Of a stretch of DNA of 64,000 nt, positions 53,122-64,000 are shown piece by piece. The stretch is from Bremia lactucae (Eukaryota; Oomycota; Peronosporomycetes; Peronosporales; Peronosporaceae), in the NCBI RefSeq assembly GCF_004359215.1, contig NW_027152062.1, forward strand, positions 263,392 to 327,391. Reading direction: 5' to 3'. A program made the translations under genes and the position numbers. The first letter of the stretch is position 1. Every line of letters begins with the position of its first letter. The notes below the pieces were generated by a model. It worked only from the letters and a program-made list of their open reading frames with translations, ran no database searches and was not told the origin of the DNA.

Positions 53122-53598
53122 TGAAAACGGAGTAGTACTGACAGCAGTACTAGTCAACCTACATTGATTACAGTTAAGGTGAGGTGCCTCGATTCTTCAC
53201 GTACAATTACGTGCAGAGGAAGCTTACAAGTAGCTTGGAGGTCTTAGCTGCCAGAGGCCGAAACTAAAATTTTAGAACAAGAGAAAAAGTAAAACTGTAT
53301 CAGTATATTAAGTTCTATCATAACGATCATCTATCTACTGTATATTATTAACTAACTATGATAAACGCCTCCTTGCGCACCGCATAATTGTGAGTCGTAA
53401 CAATTGTCGGGGTTGACTCAAACTTAAATACCAATCAAAAGAATTAATGTCTTATTGCGTGATATTAATAATTTGATAATATTGGAGCTTTTAAGTTAAA
53501 ATCATTTAGGGATAAATATTTGTAATTCTTCATATATTTCCTCTAATAGGAAATATTATTTAATATTCGTTTTATAAAAATAATATCTATGTAACAGG
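53122..53598 (-). repeat. LTR1A, 5' LTR side
   Basis: Preceded by the same PBS (CCTGGTAGCAC, rc of 53111-53121). It contains GTACTGACAGCAGTAC near 53135 and the LTR1A AT-rich part, ending at about 53598 (TATGTAACAGG). Aligns with 19993-20406. Confidence 0.7.
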
Positions 53599-53654
53599 CT
53601 AAAATTTATATGATACACAAACCCATTAAGTCAACTATATATACTAACAAGATG

Positions 53655-53970
53655 GTCAATTACTTCATGTGAAGTATTTAGACCTGCAACTTGTGATTCA
53701 CATAGTTATGTATGTGATGCTCATAGGTGTATTCACATTAGGATGGATGACGACTAGCGCCATCCGTAATCCGAGGTATTGAGAATATTACGCTCGACAT
53801 GTAGGGACGCGCGTCTACAGGGGTGGCATCCATTGATTGGTTGAAATCATTAATTATCAATTCGATTAAATAAAAACAGTCTTATAACTATTTCCTAGTT
53901 ACAAAGCGCTCACGTGAAGACGGATTACGGCTTCCGTGACGTACTTGTACTAAGGTACTTAGGTCGTTGG
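53655..53970 (+). repeat. Family 2 LTR internal fragment, plus orientation
   Basis: GTGATGCTCATAGGTG, ATTCACATTAGGATGGATGA and GCGCCATCC match the reverse of 48390-48470, followed by GGATTACGGCTTCCGTGACG matching the region near 48200. Orientation is opposite to the LTR2 at 52945. Confidence 0.55.
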
Positions 53971-53984
53971 TTCCATTCAACATG

Positions 53985-55160
53985 GACATGTTTGATGAAA
54001 ATGGTTTGGGCGTAGGCGGGCCAGTCTATGGGGCCATGAAGTTCATTCAAATCACATAAAAAGAACATGCGGATAAAGCCGAGTTCATCAACAAAAACTC
54101 GACGGGCCCGTAAAAAAAGTAGCCTTGCTTCACCAGCAAGGCTATCATACGCGGAGGTGTTAAGAGAACACGGTGCTCAACAGCTAATAAAGTGAGACAG
54201 CAGCATTTACATGAACTTACAAGGTATCGTGTATGTTGGGCAAAAGCGTGAAGGTCACGCTTGCCCTGCTTCAAATCCATGAGCTCTGCTCGAGCCCTGA
54301 ATTTGGCACGTGGTGGCTCGAAGGTTTGCATGAGCCGGGTCTTGAAGACCTCATACGACCCACAGGCAATCGAGTCGTGAAGCTTTAGCCTTAAGGCCCA
54401 AGATTTGATACGTCCGGCCAAGTTGTACATGCCAAACTTCAATTTCGTCGCATCGTCATGGGCTTCTATGGCGTCTAATTCGACGAACCATCTCAAAAGA
54501 AAGTTGAATTCGACTGCTCTGAACTTAGAGATTTCTTTCTTTAAGCTTTCGGGTCGACGCGAAAGCGTCGGCCCGCTAGCGGAAAGATCGTGAGCCATCC
54601 AACAGATGAAAAACACAGGTAACTGTGCTCGTTACGGGTCATGCAGACGGTCCTGTCAAGGCTCACCCGTTCCGGATCGAATAAGAGTCGCTTGAGGAAG
54701 CGATCTCCGTAGCGGAACAGTAGGACTTATCCTGAATCAGGCTTTCGTCCATTCCGGTGCTTATATTTCAAGCAGACGACAAGAGAACGGAGATCCGAAA
54801 CCTATGGACCTCTCGTATATAGATCGTGAAAAACGTTGCTCTTCAAGTTACATACAAATGTTTAAAACCGATCGTTGTCAGATAACGGGCCACTTGTAGT
54901 GCCCCACGCCCATTGCCTAGAAACTCTGAGCGAAGTGATCGACCATCCACTGGAAACAGCGGATGACACGGATCCGACACCGGTACGAAATCGCAACGGC
55001 GAGGCGGATCTTCAAAAAATTGACGGGGTAATTAGGTGTGTGGCGCCCTACTGATCCAGCAAACGTCAAAAGAATTTACAAACCTTTGGCGAAAGTTGCT
55101 CATCACAAGAAAATTTTTGAGTAACTTCCTTAGGTGATGATTTTAACCTCATCACCAAGA
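53985..55160 (+). pseudogene. Family 1 gag with an inverted middle segment
   Basis: The plus strand gives the gag N-terminal coiled coil (H-A-D-K-A-E-F-I, A-L-L-H-Q-Q type) at 53990-54205. The capsid middle (F-L-L-R-W-F-V-E-L-D, N-L-A-G-R, M-D-L-K-Q-G-K-R-D) is on the minus strand at 54585-54207. The C-terminal capsid (H-A-D-G-P-V-K) and zinc knuckle relic (C-Q-I-T-G-H-L) are again on plus from 54590. The order is otherwise correct, so about 380 bp were flipped in place. Confidence 0.8.
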
Positions 55161-55189
55161 ATTTTAGTTTTAGTTGCAAATAAATTGTC

Positions 55190-58147
55190 ACTTATGTCCC
55201 TAGGCAATTGCGGGGCGTCGAACAATTTAATTCACCGCCAATCGCTAAAAGACCGCAGACTTATTTTATCGAGCGCGATATATCCCTAACGAGGATGACA
55301 GTGCGCCTAGCAATAGGTGCATCTGTAACATTCAAGAAACATGTTGTTGGTATCCAATACGCGTTAAAGAGTACACAGTACGATGCTAATTTCATCGTAC
55401 TAATTTGGATGACAAACTTTATGTCATCCTTGGATTACCATGGCTGAGAAAGTACGAGCCATGCATAAACTGTCAGCATGAAGCCGTGACGATGCCTGCC
55501 TCTTGTTCATAAGAAGGCCATCTGATTAACGTCTTTTAAAAAGTGCCAACTTTATCTATACGTCAATGGACCTGATGGATGGATTCTATCATAACTTTAT
55601 GCGTGAACAAGATACCCCGTTCACAGCAGTAAGCACTCCAAGCGGAATGATGTGGCAGTGGCTAGTTATGCAACAGAAGTGTGACCAATCTGTTGAGACC
55701 GGTGCGAGAATTCGCACCGAGTTATTTTGACGATTTATTCGTCCATAGCCGGGCCATGAACCGAAAGACGGACGTGGAAGCTCATAAAATCACGTTCGTC
55801 AGGTTTTTACACTTATGCGAAAGCGTAAGTTATAGGCAAATCTCAAAAATTGTATATACGCTGCAAGCGAAATACCACTTCTTGCGTGCGTCGCCGATAA
55901 ACACGGCGTGCGCCCAAATCACAAAACGATCAAGGCAAATACCGACTGGCCAGTTCCAGTCGATGTCAAGGGCCTTAGAAAGTTCCTTGGGCTAGCGGCG
56001 TACTTGCACAAGTACTCCCGCAATTATGCCGAGATGACAGTTCATATCTCTCGTCTCTTATAAAGACGAGAAATAACCATGGAACGCTGATGTCAGCGTT
56101 CCTTTGAAGGTATCAAGCAAATCTTGATGCAAACGCCCATCTTGGCGATTGCAGATTAAGCCAGGCAATTCCATGTGGTCTGTGACGCCAGCGATTTCGC
56201 AATCGGCTGTGCTTTAATACAATACCATACGGACGGCACGGAGCGCGTCGTCTATAACCAATCGCGCCAGCTGCAACCAGCTGAACGCAATTACCCAGAG
56301 CATGACAAGGAACTCCTTGACATGAAATATGCACTGGCTAAATTTAGGGTCTATCTCCTCGGAGATAGACCATTCATCGTATATACGGACCATGCGTCAT
56401 TACGGCCGTAAACAGCCCACACCTCTCGCGAAGAATGACGAGGTGGCTATCCTTCTTCACGGAGTATTATTTCTCCGTTGATTATAAAGCAGGACGACTT
56501 AATGTCGTCGCTGATGCGTTATCACGCCGGCCCGATTTCGAGCCGGCTGCGCGCTCCAACAGTGCAAATAATCCCACTGTTGCAACACTCATTACAAGTG
56601 TTCCGTCGTCAATTTTGTTTGATGACATAAAGAAAGCATACACAGAAGATAAAGACCTTCTGCATTTAAAGGATCATCTAATGAATCCATCCAATGAATC
56701 TTTTAAAGATTTAACGGCTTTATATCGATCGTCATCCGATCGATACACAACACGCAATGGCTTAGTGTACTACACAGCCGTTGCCGGCGACACTCTACGT
56801 GTCGTCGTCCCAACTCACAGTGATTTGCGCTTGCGCATTATGTATGAGTGTTACGATGCACCGACAGGCTGGCGTAGGAAAACTATCTCAAAGTAAGTCG
56901 CGACTTTTACTGGCCCCGCCAGTATTAGTTCGTGCCTAAGAACATTCGTGCTTGCGAGGTGTGTCAACGGATAAAACCTAGCCCTTCATCCCGTGCACTT
57001 CTCCAGCCTCTACCACTTCCGGCAGAATGTCGGCAGTCCGAATCTATGGACTTCGTGTTCGGGAAATCCGAAGACGATCACAAAAAAGTGAAATCTTGTT
57101 TTTGTAGACCGTTTCATCCAGATGGTACCCATCTTGCTTCAATCACGGCTCCGGGCTGTGCCCCAGTCTTTATCGACACGGTATTCAGACTCCACGTTTT
57201 ATCCCGTGATCTGGTCTCCGATAGAGATCCACGCTCACGGCGGAGTTTTGGCAATCCGTGTTCCAATCTCTCGGAATACGGCTGACTATGTCAACTTCTG
57301 ATCATCCGGAGACAGATGGTCAGTCGGAACGCATTAATTGCGTCCTCGACGAGATACTTTATGGTTACGTCCAATCGTATCAGAATTGGAGCGAGTTTTT
57401 ACCGATGGTCAAATTCGCCATCAACAAATCCGTGCATGCGTCTACAACACTACACCGTTCTTCGTGAATGGCTTACGCCATCCACGCATGTCCACCCAAT
57501 TTGTGGGATCCTCTAGTTTAAGGGGCGGTGGGCTCGCACAAGCAAAACTAGCTTTGGAAATGCTCATCACGCGTCGAAATTACCGATGACGCCAATGATG
57601 TCGATCTCGAAGCATCGACATCGAAAGACAGAAACTCAGCAATAGTGATGACACTATTGTTCCCCAAAAACTAAATAATACTAGCGAGGAACGCTTCGCT
57701 GAAATAGGGAATGACCTCATGGCAGTGCGCACAAAGCTCACTGAAAAAGACAAAACAAATGAGTCAGCAGAGGAATTTCTGCTGGCTCGAGAATCAGTTG
57801 TCCGTTTCGTACAGGATTCCATTGCTAACGAGTAAACCGGCAGAAACGGAACGCAGACAAACATGGAAGAGAAAATGTTCTTTCATCAAAAATTAATGAC
57901 CTAGTACTACTCTCTACGGTAAACTTACCTAAGCGCGTAGTCAGTAATGTGGGTACCAGTAAACTACTACCCAAGCATTAGGCTATTCCGTGTTCTGCAT
58001 CGCAGAGGCAATGCGTTCACAATAGAATTGCCACGTAGGATGCGTTCGCATCCTACGTTATACGTTGATCGGCTCCGCCCGTACCATCAGTACGCAGTTT
58101 CTTCCGAGGACGGATCTGACCACCCTTTAAAGAATCCCTAAGAGATT
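55190..58147 (+). pseudogene. Family 1 protease fragment and pol (copy B)
   Basis: Protease at 55190-55450: the active site reads G-N-C-G-A-S, so Asp is replaced by Asn. R-M-T-V-R-L-A-I-G-A-S and P-W-L-R-K-Y follow. The linker is deleted; RT resumes at about 55560 (M-D-G-F-Y-H-N-F-M-R-E-Q). From 55688 it is the copy of 42711 onward: Y-F-D-D at 55723-55734, RNase H at 56178, integrase at 56435-57470, C-terminal domain near 58045. Same stops as copy A. Confidence 0.85.
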
Positions 58148-59460
58148 CTTGTGGTCATGAACCTTATTCTCATGCTGAATCTGGAGATTCTCATGTCGGG
58201 TCCGCAGATCCTCGAAACCACGATGAGCTGACGAGAGCTCATCACGAGGATAGTATGATACTTTCGTTCGTACTCCAACATTGAGTACGCACTTCGAACG
58301 GTCTTCCAATCGTTCGATATAGTGAGCCTGCACCGTCTGCTCCAACAGACGACACTTACCGCGCTCGTGATCAAGTCCCTCCTCCAAATCATGGAGGAAG
58401 TGATCGAGTTTGTCGATTTTCGACTCTAGGCCGGACACATGAGTCGGATCTAATTTCTCCTTCTCCACCACAACCGTTAGTGGATTCTCCCGGTGGTCAA
58501 CGTTTCCTTGTGGAACGTATCCAGAGCCACCGTGATGTGAAGGGGTAGCGAACGAATTATCTTGTTCGCTGGCGTGGTTATCCACCTTCGCATGACAGCT
58601 GGGAGCCTCGGTCCCAGCTGGTTGTTGACGTTGAGTCCGTCAGTATGACGAGACCCATCCGATGGATCAGTTAGTCCATCGGAAACATGCGCCTTTGGCG
58701 CGTGTAAATCGATTGCAAAACGTCGATCGCATCGCGCATCTCGATTGAGATGCGAGCCCCTTCCCAGGGCGGAATAAGTATCTCCTTTCACTCGTTTCGT
58801 GTTGTCGACACAACACGGACAGGGATGACCCCAAGTGAGGCATGGAAGCCCTGCCTCACGAGACATCCGATGCAGTTTAAACCTTGCAACGGTCAAAGTT
58901 CGTTTTTCAACTTAACGCGAATCACATTAAGTCTTTGAAGCCAGGCTTCGCGTTCAATGTCTTTGACATTGCGAATAAACGCATTCCAGGCCTGCATCAA
59001 CGAGCTTTTATATCGCTTGTTGTTGCCCCAATACCATCGATGCTTAAGAATTACTTCGAGATAAAAATCTTCATCAGCGCGAAAGTTCTTCGCGCTGATA
59101 TCAAGGCCATGTAGCTTTGTCGCAATAAAATAAGGGATATTTATTGTAAGGAGCAGTCTCTCCAGACAAGCTATGATTAGGTGTTCGGGCAAAAGCCGCG
59201 GCTTCTTCTCAGGGTCAAGACGAGACATTTAATTGTCTACGATCCCCCGAGTGGTACCAACTGAAGCAGGGGTACCACAAGTACTTTTATTACGATGGCT
59301 ACGCCATCGTCATCACCACGCACAGAAATATGTGCGGGTGACGGCACGGGAGACGGTGCTGGCGATGAGGAATCAGGCTTATCGTCGGAACCAAACATAC
59401 TATAGCGAACGCTACCAGCATCAATCCCTCAGAATGCTGAAGTCTAATCACTTCAGCATT
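58127..59460 (-). pseudogene. aORF1 body, family 1B (copy B)
   Basis: Copy of 45150-46480. The coiled-coil part (58585-58127) and the CPCC part (58896-58477) are unchanged, whereas 59090-59380 carries most of the differences between the copies. Examples are P-E-K-K-P-R-L-L-P-E-H-L here against P-E-K-K-P-R-L-L-H-E-Q-L in copy A, and a net 10-bp insertion near 59320. Confidence 0.6.
58492..58661 (+). pseudogene. Chromodomain of family 1B pol (copy B)
   Basis: Identical to 45515-45684, including the TAG stop (58546-58548). Part of the duplicated block. Confidence 0.8.
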
Positions 59461-59563
59461 AACTATTTGAGGATCTTTCTACTCAAGTACGTGGGGACTT
59501 GTTCCCTCAACGTCTTCCGACTGTGATTGCGCTATCACAGTCGGGTCCTCTACGGTCGACTCT

Positions 59564-60136
59564 TTACTCGACCAAGATCATCGTGTTGCCTTTCGGGCAA
59601 CCGCTGGCCGTACATTCATGTCTCAATCCACTCGACTTATTCGAGCGGTGGAGCTTCGGCGCTGCCTGTGCATTCGCACAGCCGCCGGAAGCTGACTCCA
59701 CAGTGTGATTAGAAATCACACTGTGATCTTGTGCAGTCGTACTAACGACCATACCACTGGTGAGGCAATCGCACTCACTCGTTGAACATCCACACGCTTG
59801 TGGACGCTGCAAGACGTTCATCAGATTCACGTCTACTCGAATGAGCCCCGTCATTCGAAGGCTCATAGTCAGCCGCCTGACGCATTCAGGCGACTGTTTT
59901 GCTCTCCCCGAGTCGGCCATTTCGTCCGACTCGCATTCATAGTCGACCTTCAAAGAGAGGTTGCACTCACGTGGTGACTCACGACGTGCACCCGCAACAA
60001 TCTGGTGTTCAGGAGAAGATGATGCTGCGACAGACGAAACGTCTGCCGCAAGAGACAATACTGCGTCGCCCGCGGCTGCATGTACCGCAGCCGAAGGCGC
60101 CGCACTATTCGCTGACCGCATGGACTCGTTAGCCAT
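59564..60136 (-). pseudogene. Chimeric aORF1 N-terminus/linker ORF (copy B)
   Basis: Identical in protein sequence to 46577-47149, so the aORF1-linker fusion existed before the duplication. Confidence 0.65.
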
Positions 60137-60252
60137 GCGATAAAATTAAAGAAGATGATTCTGACCAATCAACATCGTTTTTAATAAAGTGTCTTATAGT
60201 GACCACTTTATTCAATGACAGTCAGAGTGATTGTCGTTTAAGGGAGGGGTGA

Positions 60253-60690
60253 TGTAACGGGGTATCATTACATGAAATTAAAACTTAAAGGTTGTAAATT
60301 AATATATCATCTAGAAGGAAGATAATATTTGAAGAATATTACTTTACATGGTAATATTCTATAAGCTTATTTATTAATAAATATAGGCCACTATATCTTC
60401 TTGCTCTGCGGTCCAGTCAGCACTGGACGCGCGCAAAGAGAAAGACAGATAAGACTTTATTACATGTTTCGTATCAGTATATTATTAAGTTAGTATTAAA
60501 TAGATAGAAACAGAAGGACTTAATTATATTAAATAAAATTTATTTTCAACCCTCTTTACAGATTTTTTTTAAAGTCTGCACGTTCTAGTGTACGTGAAGT
60601 GACGTGAGGAACCACTCGCACTGTAGCAGTGCGAAATGGATGTGTAACGGGGCACTGCCGACTTGTACTGCTTCGGTACAAGTCGGCAGT
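60253..60690 (+). repeat. LTR1B with terminal hairpin (copy B)
   Basis: Copy of 47266-47703. Same truncated end and same perfect 15-bp stem (60654-60668 with 60676-60690). Confidence 0.8.
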
Positions 60691-61025
60691 ACATCCAATC
60701 TGCTTTTTAAGGATATTATAACCCGTTCATGGCATTTGTCAATAGAACGTAGAGACTGCATCTTGTGCAAAGGTGAAATGCGTTGCTCGTAAGCGTTAAA
60801 ATATAAGTGAGGGTATCAATTTATTCTGATTGGTCGTTATTTATTATAATCTTAATTGTAGTAACCGAAATGGGGTGACGTTAAATTCTCCCTTTTTTAT
60901 TCTATTTTAATATTCCTCCTATAGAAAATAGTATTTTATGAACTGGGACACTCCCTCCGTTTACCACGAGACACAATGATATTCGATGAAGTCATTCACT
61001 CAACTCAACGATTTTAAACTAGCAC

Positions 61026-61580
61026 TGTAGGCGGGCACGTCGTAATGCGGCCACGCTCTACTTAGACACACACCCTAGCACAGCGAGAAAGCGGTTTAAC
61101 CTGCTTCTCTTGCGTGCAGTGAGGTAGTTGTGGTGGACGCGTAAGCGACCTCACCCAATACACTAAGTACTCTGGTTAAGTGTCGTCACGGGAGCGGTAA
61201 TCCGGCTCCTCGTGCGCATTTACCCAGTAGGAAGTAGTTTTCAGACTGACTTATATTTAATCGTATTAAATACAAATACCTATTTTTACCAATTAAAATG
61301 TCATCTCTATAGATAACACTTACTATGTATTGCGAGCGTATATTTCTAGATAACTCGCGTAACGGATGACGCTAGCCGTCATCATGGATGACGCTGGCCG
61401 TCATCCTTCCTAATGTGAATGCACCCATGTGCATCACATACACAAGGGTTGGTCACAAATGTGAACCACACCCGAGTGCTGGGTCTAATTAGTATTATTT
61501 CGTAATTGACCATCCCCTTAAGTACACTAAGTGTACTTAACGGGGACTGTGTAACATTAGGGCAACTTTAGCTTGTTACA
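61026..61580 (-). repeat. Family 2 LTR (copy B), 3' LTR of the element at the right edge
   Basis: Copy of 48039-48593. The polypurine tract (rc of CCATCCCCCTTT) adjoins its right end. Orientation agrees with the minus-strand integrase at 63020-64000 and with aORF2 running the other way. Confidence 0.8.
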
Positions 61581-61710
61581 CCATCCCCCTTTAAAAACGA
61601 ATTTACATTTTTAAATTCGTCAAAGAGGAGAGAGGAACTGCGAGCAGCTTTACGCGCCGCTAGTTCACTCAATCACTCTAGCGCACGTGTTTCTATACAC
61701 GGCGCCAAAG

Positions 61711-63183
61711 ATGCCACCCAAAAGGGGCCACGTTGGTGGGTCGTCTGCGAAGACGCCCACTCAACCTCACACTAAGCGCACGCGCCGCGTTAATTGACCG
61801 GTCGCGTCCAATGTCTTAGTCTAAACGCCGACAGCCACTGGTGCTGTCGCTTTAACAGGGCTAAAGGATCCATCCCACTTTAACAGTGATGCTGAACCGC
61901 GCTCATTATCAAATACAATGAGTCGACACCGTTGCCGTCACCTCATAGTAGTGATGCGGACAACGAGATCATGAGGAATGATGATGGCGCATTATTGCCC
62001 ATCCCATGGAGACAGCAGCATTTACGAATGCTGTCTCGTCGTCTGCGCTGGAAAGCGCAGCGACAGGTGGTGAGAACGCTACCCATAAAGCCGCAGCCGC
62101 TTCTCCGTTGGGTATAACCACAACGCCTTATGCTCAGACCATAATCCATAATGGTTCTGACATAGAGGATTCGGAGCCTAAAGCTCCGCCACGACACGTG
62201 AACGTGCTCAGTCGGTGTCACAAGCCAGTCGTTTTGAACGTGGCTATGTGACGGGTGGCATATCACTGATGCCCCCTCCATCTAAATGGCCTCGTTTAAA
62301 CGGGCCAAGAGCGTCGCTCCTGGAGCGCGCTCTTCTAAACGCACATAATTATTATGGCGTCTTTAAATCATGAAAGGCTCAGGGAAAATCGCTTGGGCGT
62401 AATTTCCCGATCCCGGTCGTATTGCGTACAAATGAAACGCCCGACCAATACGAGGCGGAATTCCTGCGCCGCATTCAACCACATTCCGATGCGATGAAAC
62501 AGCGGTCGCAGCGAATTAATTTCGCCCGCTTGCGTCTGAAAGAAATCATGGGCGGTACTGTACCCCCTGTTTCTTCTCACCACGCTACTTCTGCTAGTCC
62601 ATTTGAGACTAGCGAAGCCTCAGCTGGTGCTCCTTTTCATAGGCAGCAACCAAGCCGGGCACATCAATACGTAGGGTATCGATCGGTTCCCAAGAGTCAA
62701 AACTCTTCGGGTAACCTTTCCATTGGACGAGGATCTGATACCCTTGCGTCACGGAGCGGTGGGCAAGCAACCTTCCAACAAGGAAGCGTCGATTCCCACC
62801 CGCATCCATTAGTGCCGGTGGCGCCCGATAGGAGCGGCGATCTCGCCCACCTAATCGCGGCTGCCTTACCTTCGTCCGTTCAGTCGCATGCGTTCAGCGC
62901 TGCTGAACGACGTATTGCGGATCTCGAGGGTCAAGTCTCACGACTGACCTCGGATCTCGTCGATATCCGAGCGAAGGCTCGTCAGGGTTATGACCGCCTG
63001 AAGACTCGCTTGGACCTTTTTACACGAATAATGCTGAGAAATCCGCGTGTCTCGCGTGATTTCCCTCGCTCTCCAAGTCCTGTTCATGAAGGGAGGAATC
63101 GGTCCGATAGCTTTTCGCCTTCACCGTCCCCCTCACCCGAACGACGCTCGACTCATATTCGGCGTCACCATCGGTCTCCTTAG
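61711..63183 (+). pseudogene. aORF2, antisense gene of family 2 (copy B)
   Basis: ATG 61711 lies 131 bp from the LTR. The first half is broken by an early stop and frame changes. The second half is one intact 253-codon frame (62422-63183): Y-E-A-E-F-L-R-R-I-Q-P-H, I-N-F-A-R-L-R-L-K-E-I-M-G-G, a serine/glutamine-rich middle, the coiled coil R-R-I-A-D-L-E-G-Q-V-S-R-L-T-S-D-L (about 62905-62960) and an R/S/P-rich basic tail (R-S-P-S-P, S-P-S-P-S-P-E-R-R). It is antisense to the chromodomain and integrase tail throughout. No known domain recognised. Confidence 0.6.
62609..62809 (-). CDS. Chromodomain of family 2 pol, intact
   Basis: R-F-L-V-G-R-L-L-A-H-R-S-V, Y-Q-I-L-V-Q-W-K-G-Y-P, F-D-S-W-E-P and L-V-A-A-Y-E-K-E-H form a complete chromodomain. 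Aromatic residues of the usual methyl-lysine cage are present in W-K-G-Y and W-E-P. It is separated from the integrase frame at 63020 by stops in the linker, so the polyprotein is not continuous. The aORF2 frame covers it on the other strand. Confidence 0.8.
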   Translation of the reverse strand: MDAGGNRRFLVGRLLAHRSVTQGYQILVQWKGYPKSFDSWEPIDTLRIDVPGLVAAYEKEHQLRLR

Positions 63184-64000
63184 CTAGATGGGGATATGTT
63201 GTGACCTCATTTGGGTCTACATACCGTTTCAGACGACCCACGTAAAACACGGGGTGCGTCTTCATATACGGGGTAAGGGTGAGCCTATAATTTACGTCTC
63301 TAACCTCTTCTACCACCGTGAAGGGCCCAATGAAACGCGGCAACAACTTCGTAGTACCTCCAGGAAGTACAGAAATTGCATTTTTAGGTAGGGTAGCAGT
63401 ACTTAATAGTACTTTTTCACCCACTCGAAAGCCTTCATTATTTTTGCGACCATTTCGGTCCGCATATTCTTTTTGCTTGTCCTGTGCGCTTGCCATTGCG
63501 TCACGGACTTTACGTGTGATGGCTAATCGCTCATCCACAAAGCGTTGAGCCTCGCTCACGCTTTTAGCATCAAACTCGCCTATGATACCGCCAAGAGGTC
63601 GGTCATAAGGCGTAGTTTTATTGACCACTGCTAAACTGGCAGGGTCACTAGGGCAAGTTTCTGTCTTTGAGATGATACCCTCATGGGTCATCGTCATATT
63701 GACGAAACTATGTCCCTCTTTCGCACCGAGCATAGTGAGGGGCCCTCCCCCACTAAGACTCGGGCTGCGCACAAACGAGACTGGCGTCCGAGGATGGCGC
63801 AGTCCGTTAATATAAAACGGTGTCTCACCCGTACTGGCGTGGACACTGTTATTTATAGCGAACTCCACAAAGGGCAATTGCTTGCTCCACTCTTTGGGAG
63901 TTGCTATAGTGCGTAAGACATCCGCCACGACCCGATTGGCACGTTCTGTTTGGCCATCGGTCTGGGGATGATCTGCGGTCGACATGTGGAGCTTGCTACC
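63020..64000 (-). CDS. Family 2 integrase, C-terminal two thirds (runs off window)
   Basis: A 321-codon open frame enters from the right edge. S-T-A-D-H-P-Q-T-D-G-Q-T-E-R-A-N (63982-63935) holds the last catalytic residue of the D-D-E triad. F-A-I-N-N-S-V-H-A-S-T-G-E-T-P-F is the conserved segment after it. F-I-G-P-F-T-V-V-E-E-V and H-P-V-F-Y-V-G-R-L-K-R-Y belong to the C-terminal domain. This is the least decayed pol segment in the window. The frame ends at 63020, before the chromodomain. Confidence 0.85.
   Translation of the reverse strand, partial: GSKLHMSTADHPQTDGQTERANRVVADVLRTIATPKEWSKQLPFVEFAINNSVHASTGETPFYINGLRHPRTPVSFVRSPSLSGGGPLTMLGAKEGHSFVNMTMTHEGIISKTETCPSDPASLAVVNKTTPYDRPLGGIIGEFDAKSVSEAQRFVDERLAITRKVRDAMASAQDKQKEYADRNGRKNNEGFRVGEKVLLSTATLPKNAISVLPGGTTKLLPRFIGPFTVVEEVRDVNYRLTLTPYMKTHPVFYVGRLKRYVDPNEVTTYPHLAKETDGDAEYESSVVRVRGTVKAKSYRTDSSLHEQDLESEGNHARHADFSALFV

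Larger units (their letters stand above)
55688..62320. repeat. 6.6-kb duplicated block, copy B
   Basis: Same content as 42711-49331. The offset is 12977 bp up to the variable patch and 12987 bp after it. Right of 62320 the sequence continues as a different, better preserved family 2 element. Confidence 0.95.

Noticed and set aside
54047..54616. 189-codon minus-strand ORF with gag similarity
   Set aside because: Not a gene of its own: the gag part comes from an inverted segment and the tail is antisense to the gag N-terminus.
42711..62320. Simple tandem duplication of a 13-kb unit
   Set aside because: Only 6.6 kb matches; the rest of the supposed unit differs, so conversion, recombination or assembly error fits better.
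1..64000. CRISPR arrays, bacter-type operons, rRNA genes, RXLR-type effector genes
   Set aside because: No regularly spaced repeats, no rRNA-like sequence, and no short ORF with a signal peptide followed by an effector motif that I could support.

Overview
The window looks like part of the repeat-rich genome of a filamentous eukaryote. An oomycete of the downy mildew/Phytophthora type is my best guess: a compact tail-to-tail gene pair, one 64-nt intron, and dense chromodomain Ty3/gypsy elements. This is inference; no marker in the window names a species. Only two ordinary host genes are visible. One is RPP14 (RNase P/MRP subunit; 20469-20892, +, one predicted intron). The other is an intact 1581-codon RICTOR gene (TORC2 subunit; 20982-25727, -). 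They converge with 89 bp between their stop codons. Nearly everything else is decayed LTR-retrotransposon DNA.

Three Ty3/gypsy families can be told apart by LTR, gag and protease. Family 1 (LTR start TGTAACGGGG, subtypes 1A and 1B) occupies about 1-2 kb, 9.6-20.4 kb, 26.3-31.5 kb and 39.0-47.7 kb, with a further copy at 53-60.6 kb. Family 2 (LTR start TGTAACAAGC) lies at 48.0-53.1 kb and 61.0-64 kb and runs off the right edge. Family 3 (LTR start TGTAATGGGG, end GCTCCGCTACA) lies at 2-7.9 kb and as one nearly complete element at 31535-38817. On the sense strand each family encodes gag, protease, RT, RNase H and integrase, ending in a chromodomain.

The most interesting signal is that every family also carries a second gene on the opposite strand, between the end of pol and the 3' LTR. 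Here I call these aORF1, aORF2 and aORF3. Each starts about 100-130 bp inside the 3' LTR and has an acidic, low-complexity N-terminal part. Each ends in a coiled-coil-like stretch that overlaps the integrase tail and chromodomain antisense. Five separate aORF1 loci keep the same protein motifs in that frame, which argues that it was once translated.

The second theme is structural. The window is full of inversions and fold-backs: a 1.3-kb inverted repeat (2.0-7.2 kb), a large imperfect palindrome centred near 42.2 kb, a small in-place inversion inside a gag gene, an LTR with one half inverted, and a perfect 30-bp hairpin. A 6.6-kb block (42711-49331) is repeated almost exactly at 55688-62320, with one patch of clustered differences. 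A MITE nested in an LTR (8719-9106) and a tRNA-derived SINE-like sequence (about 9202) complete the inventory.
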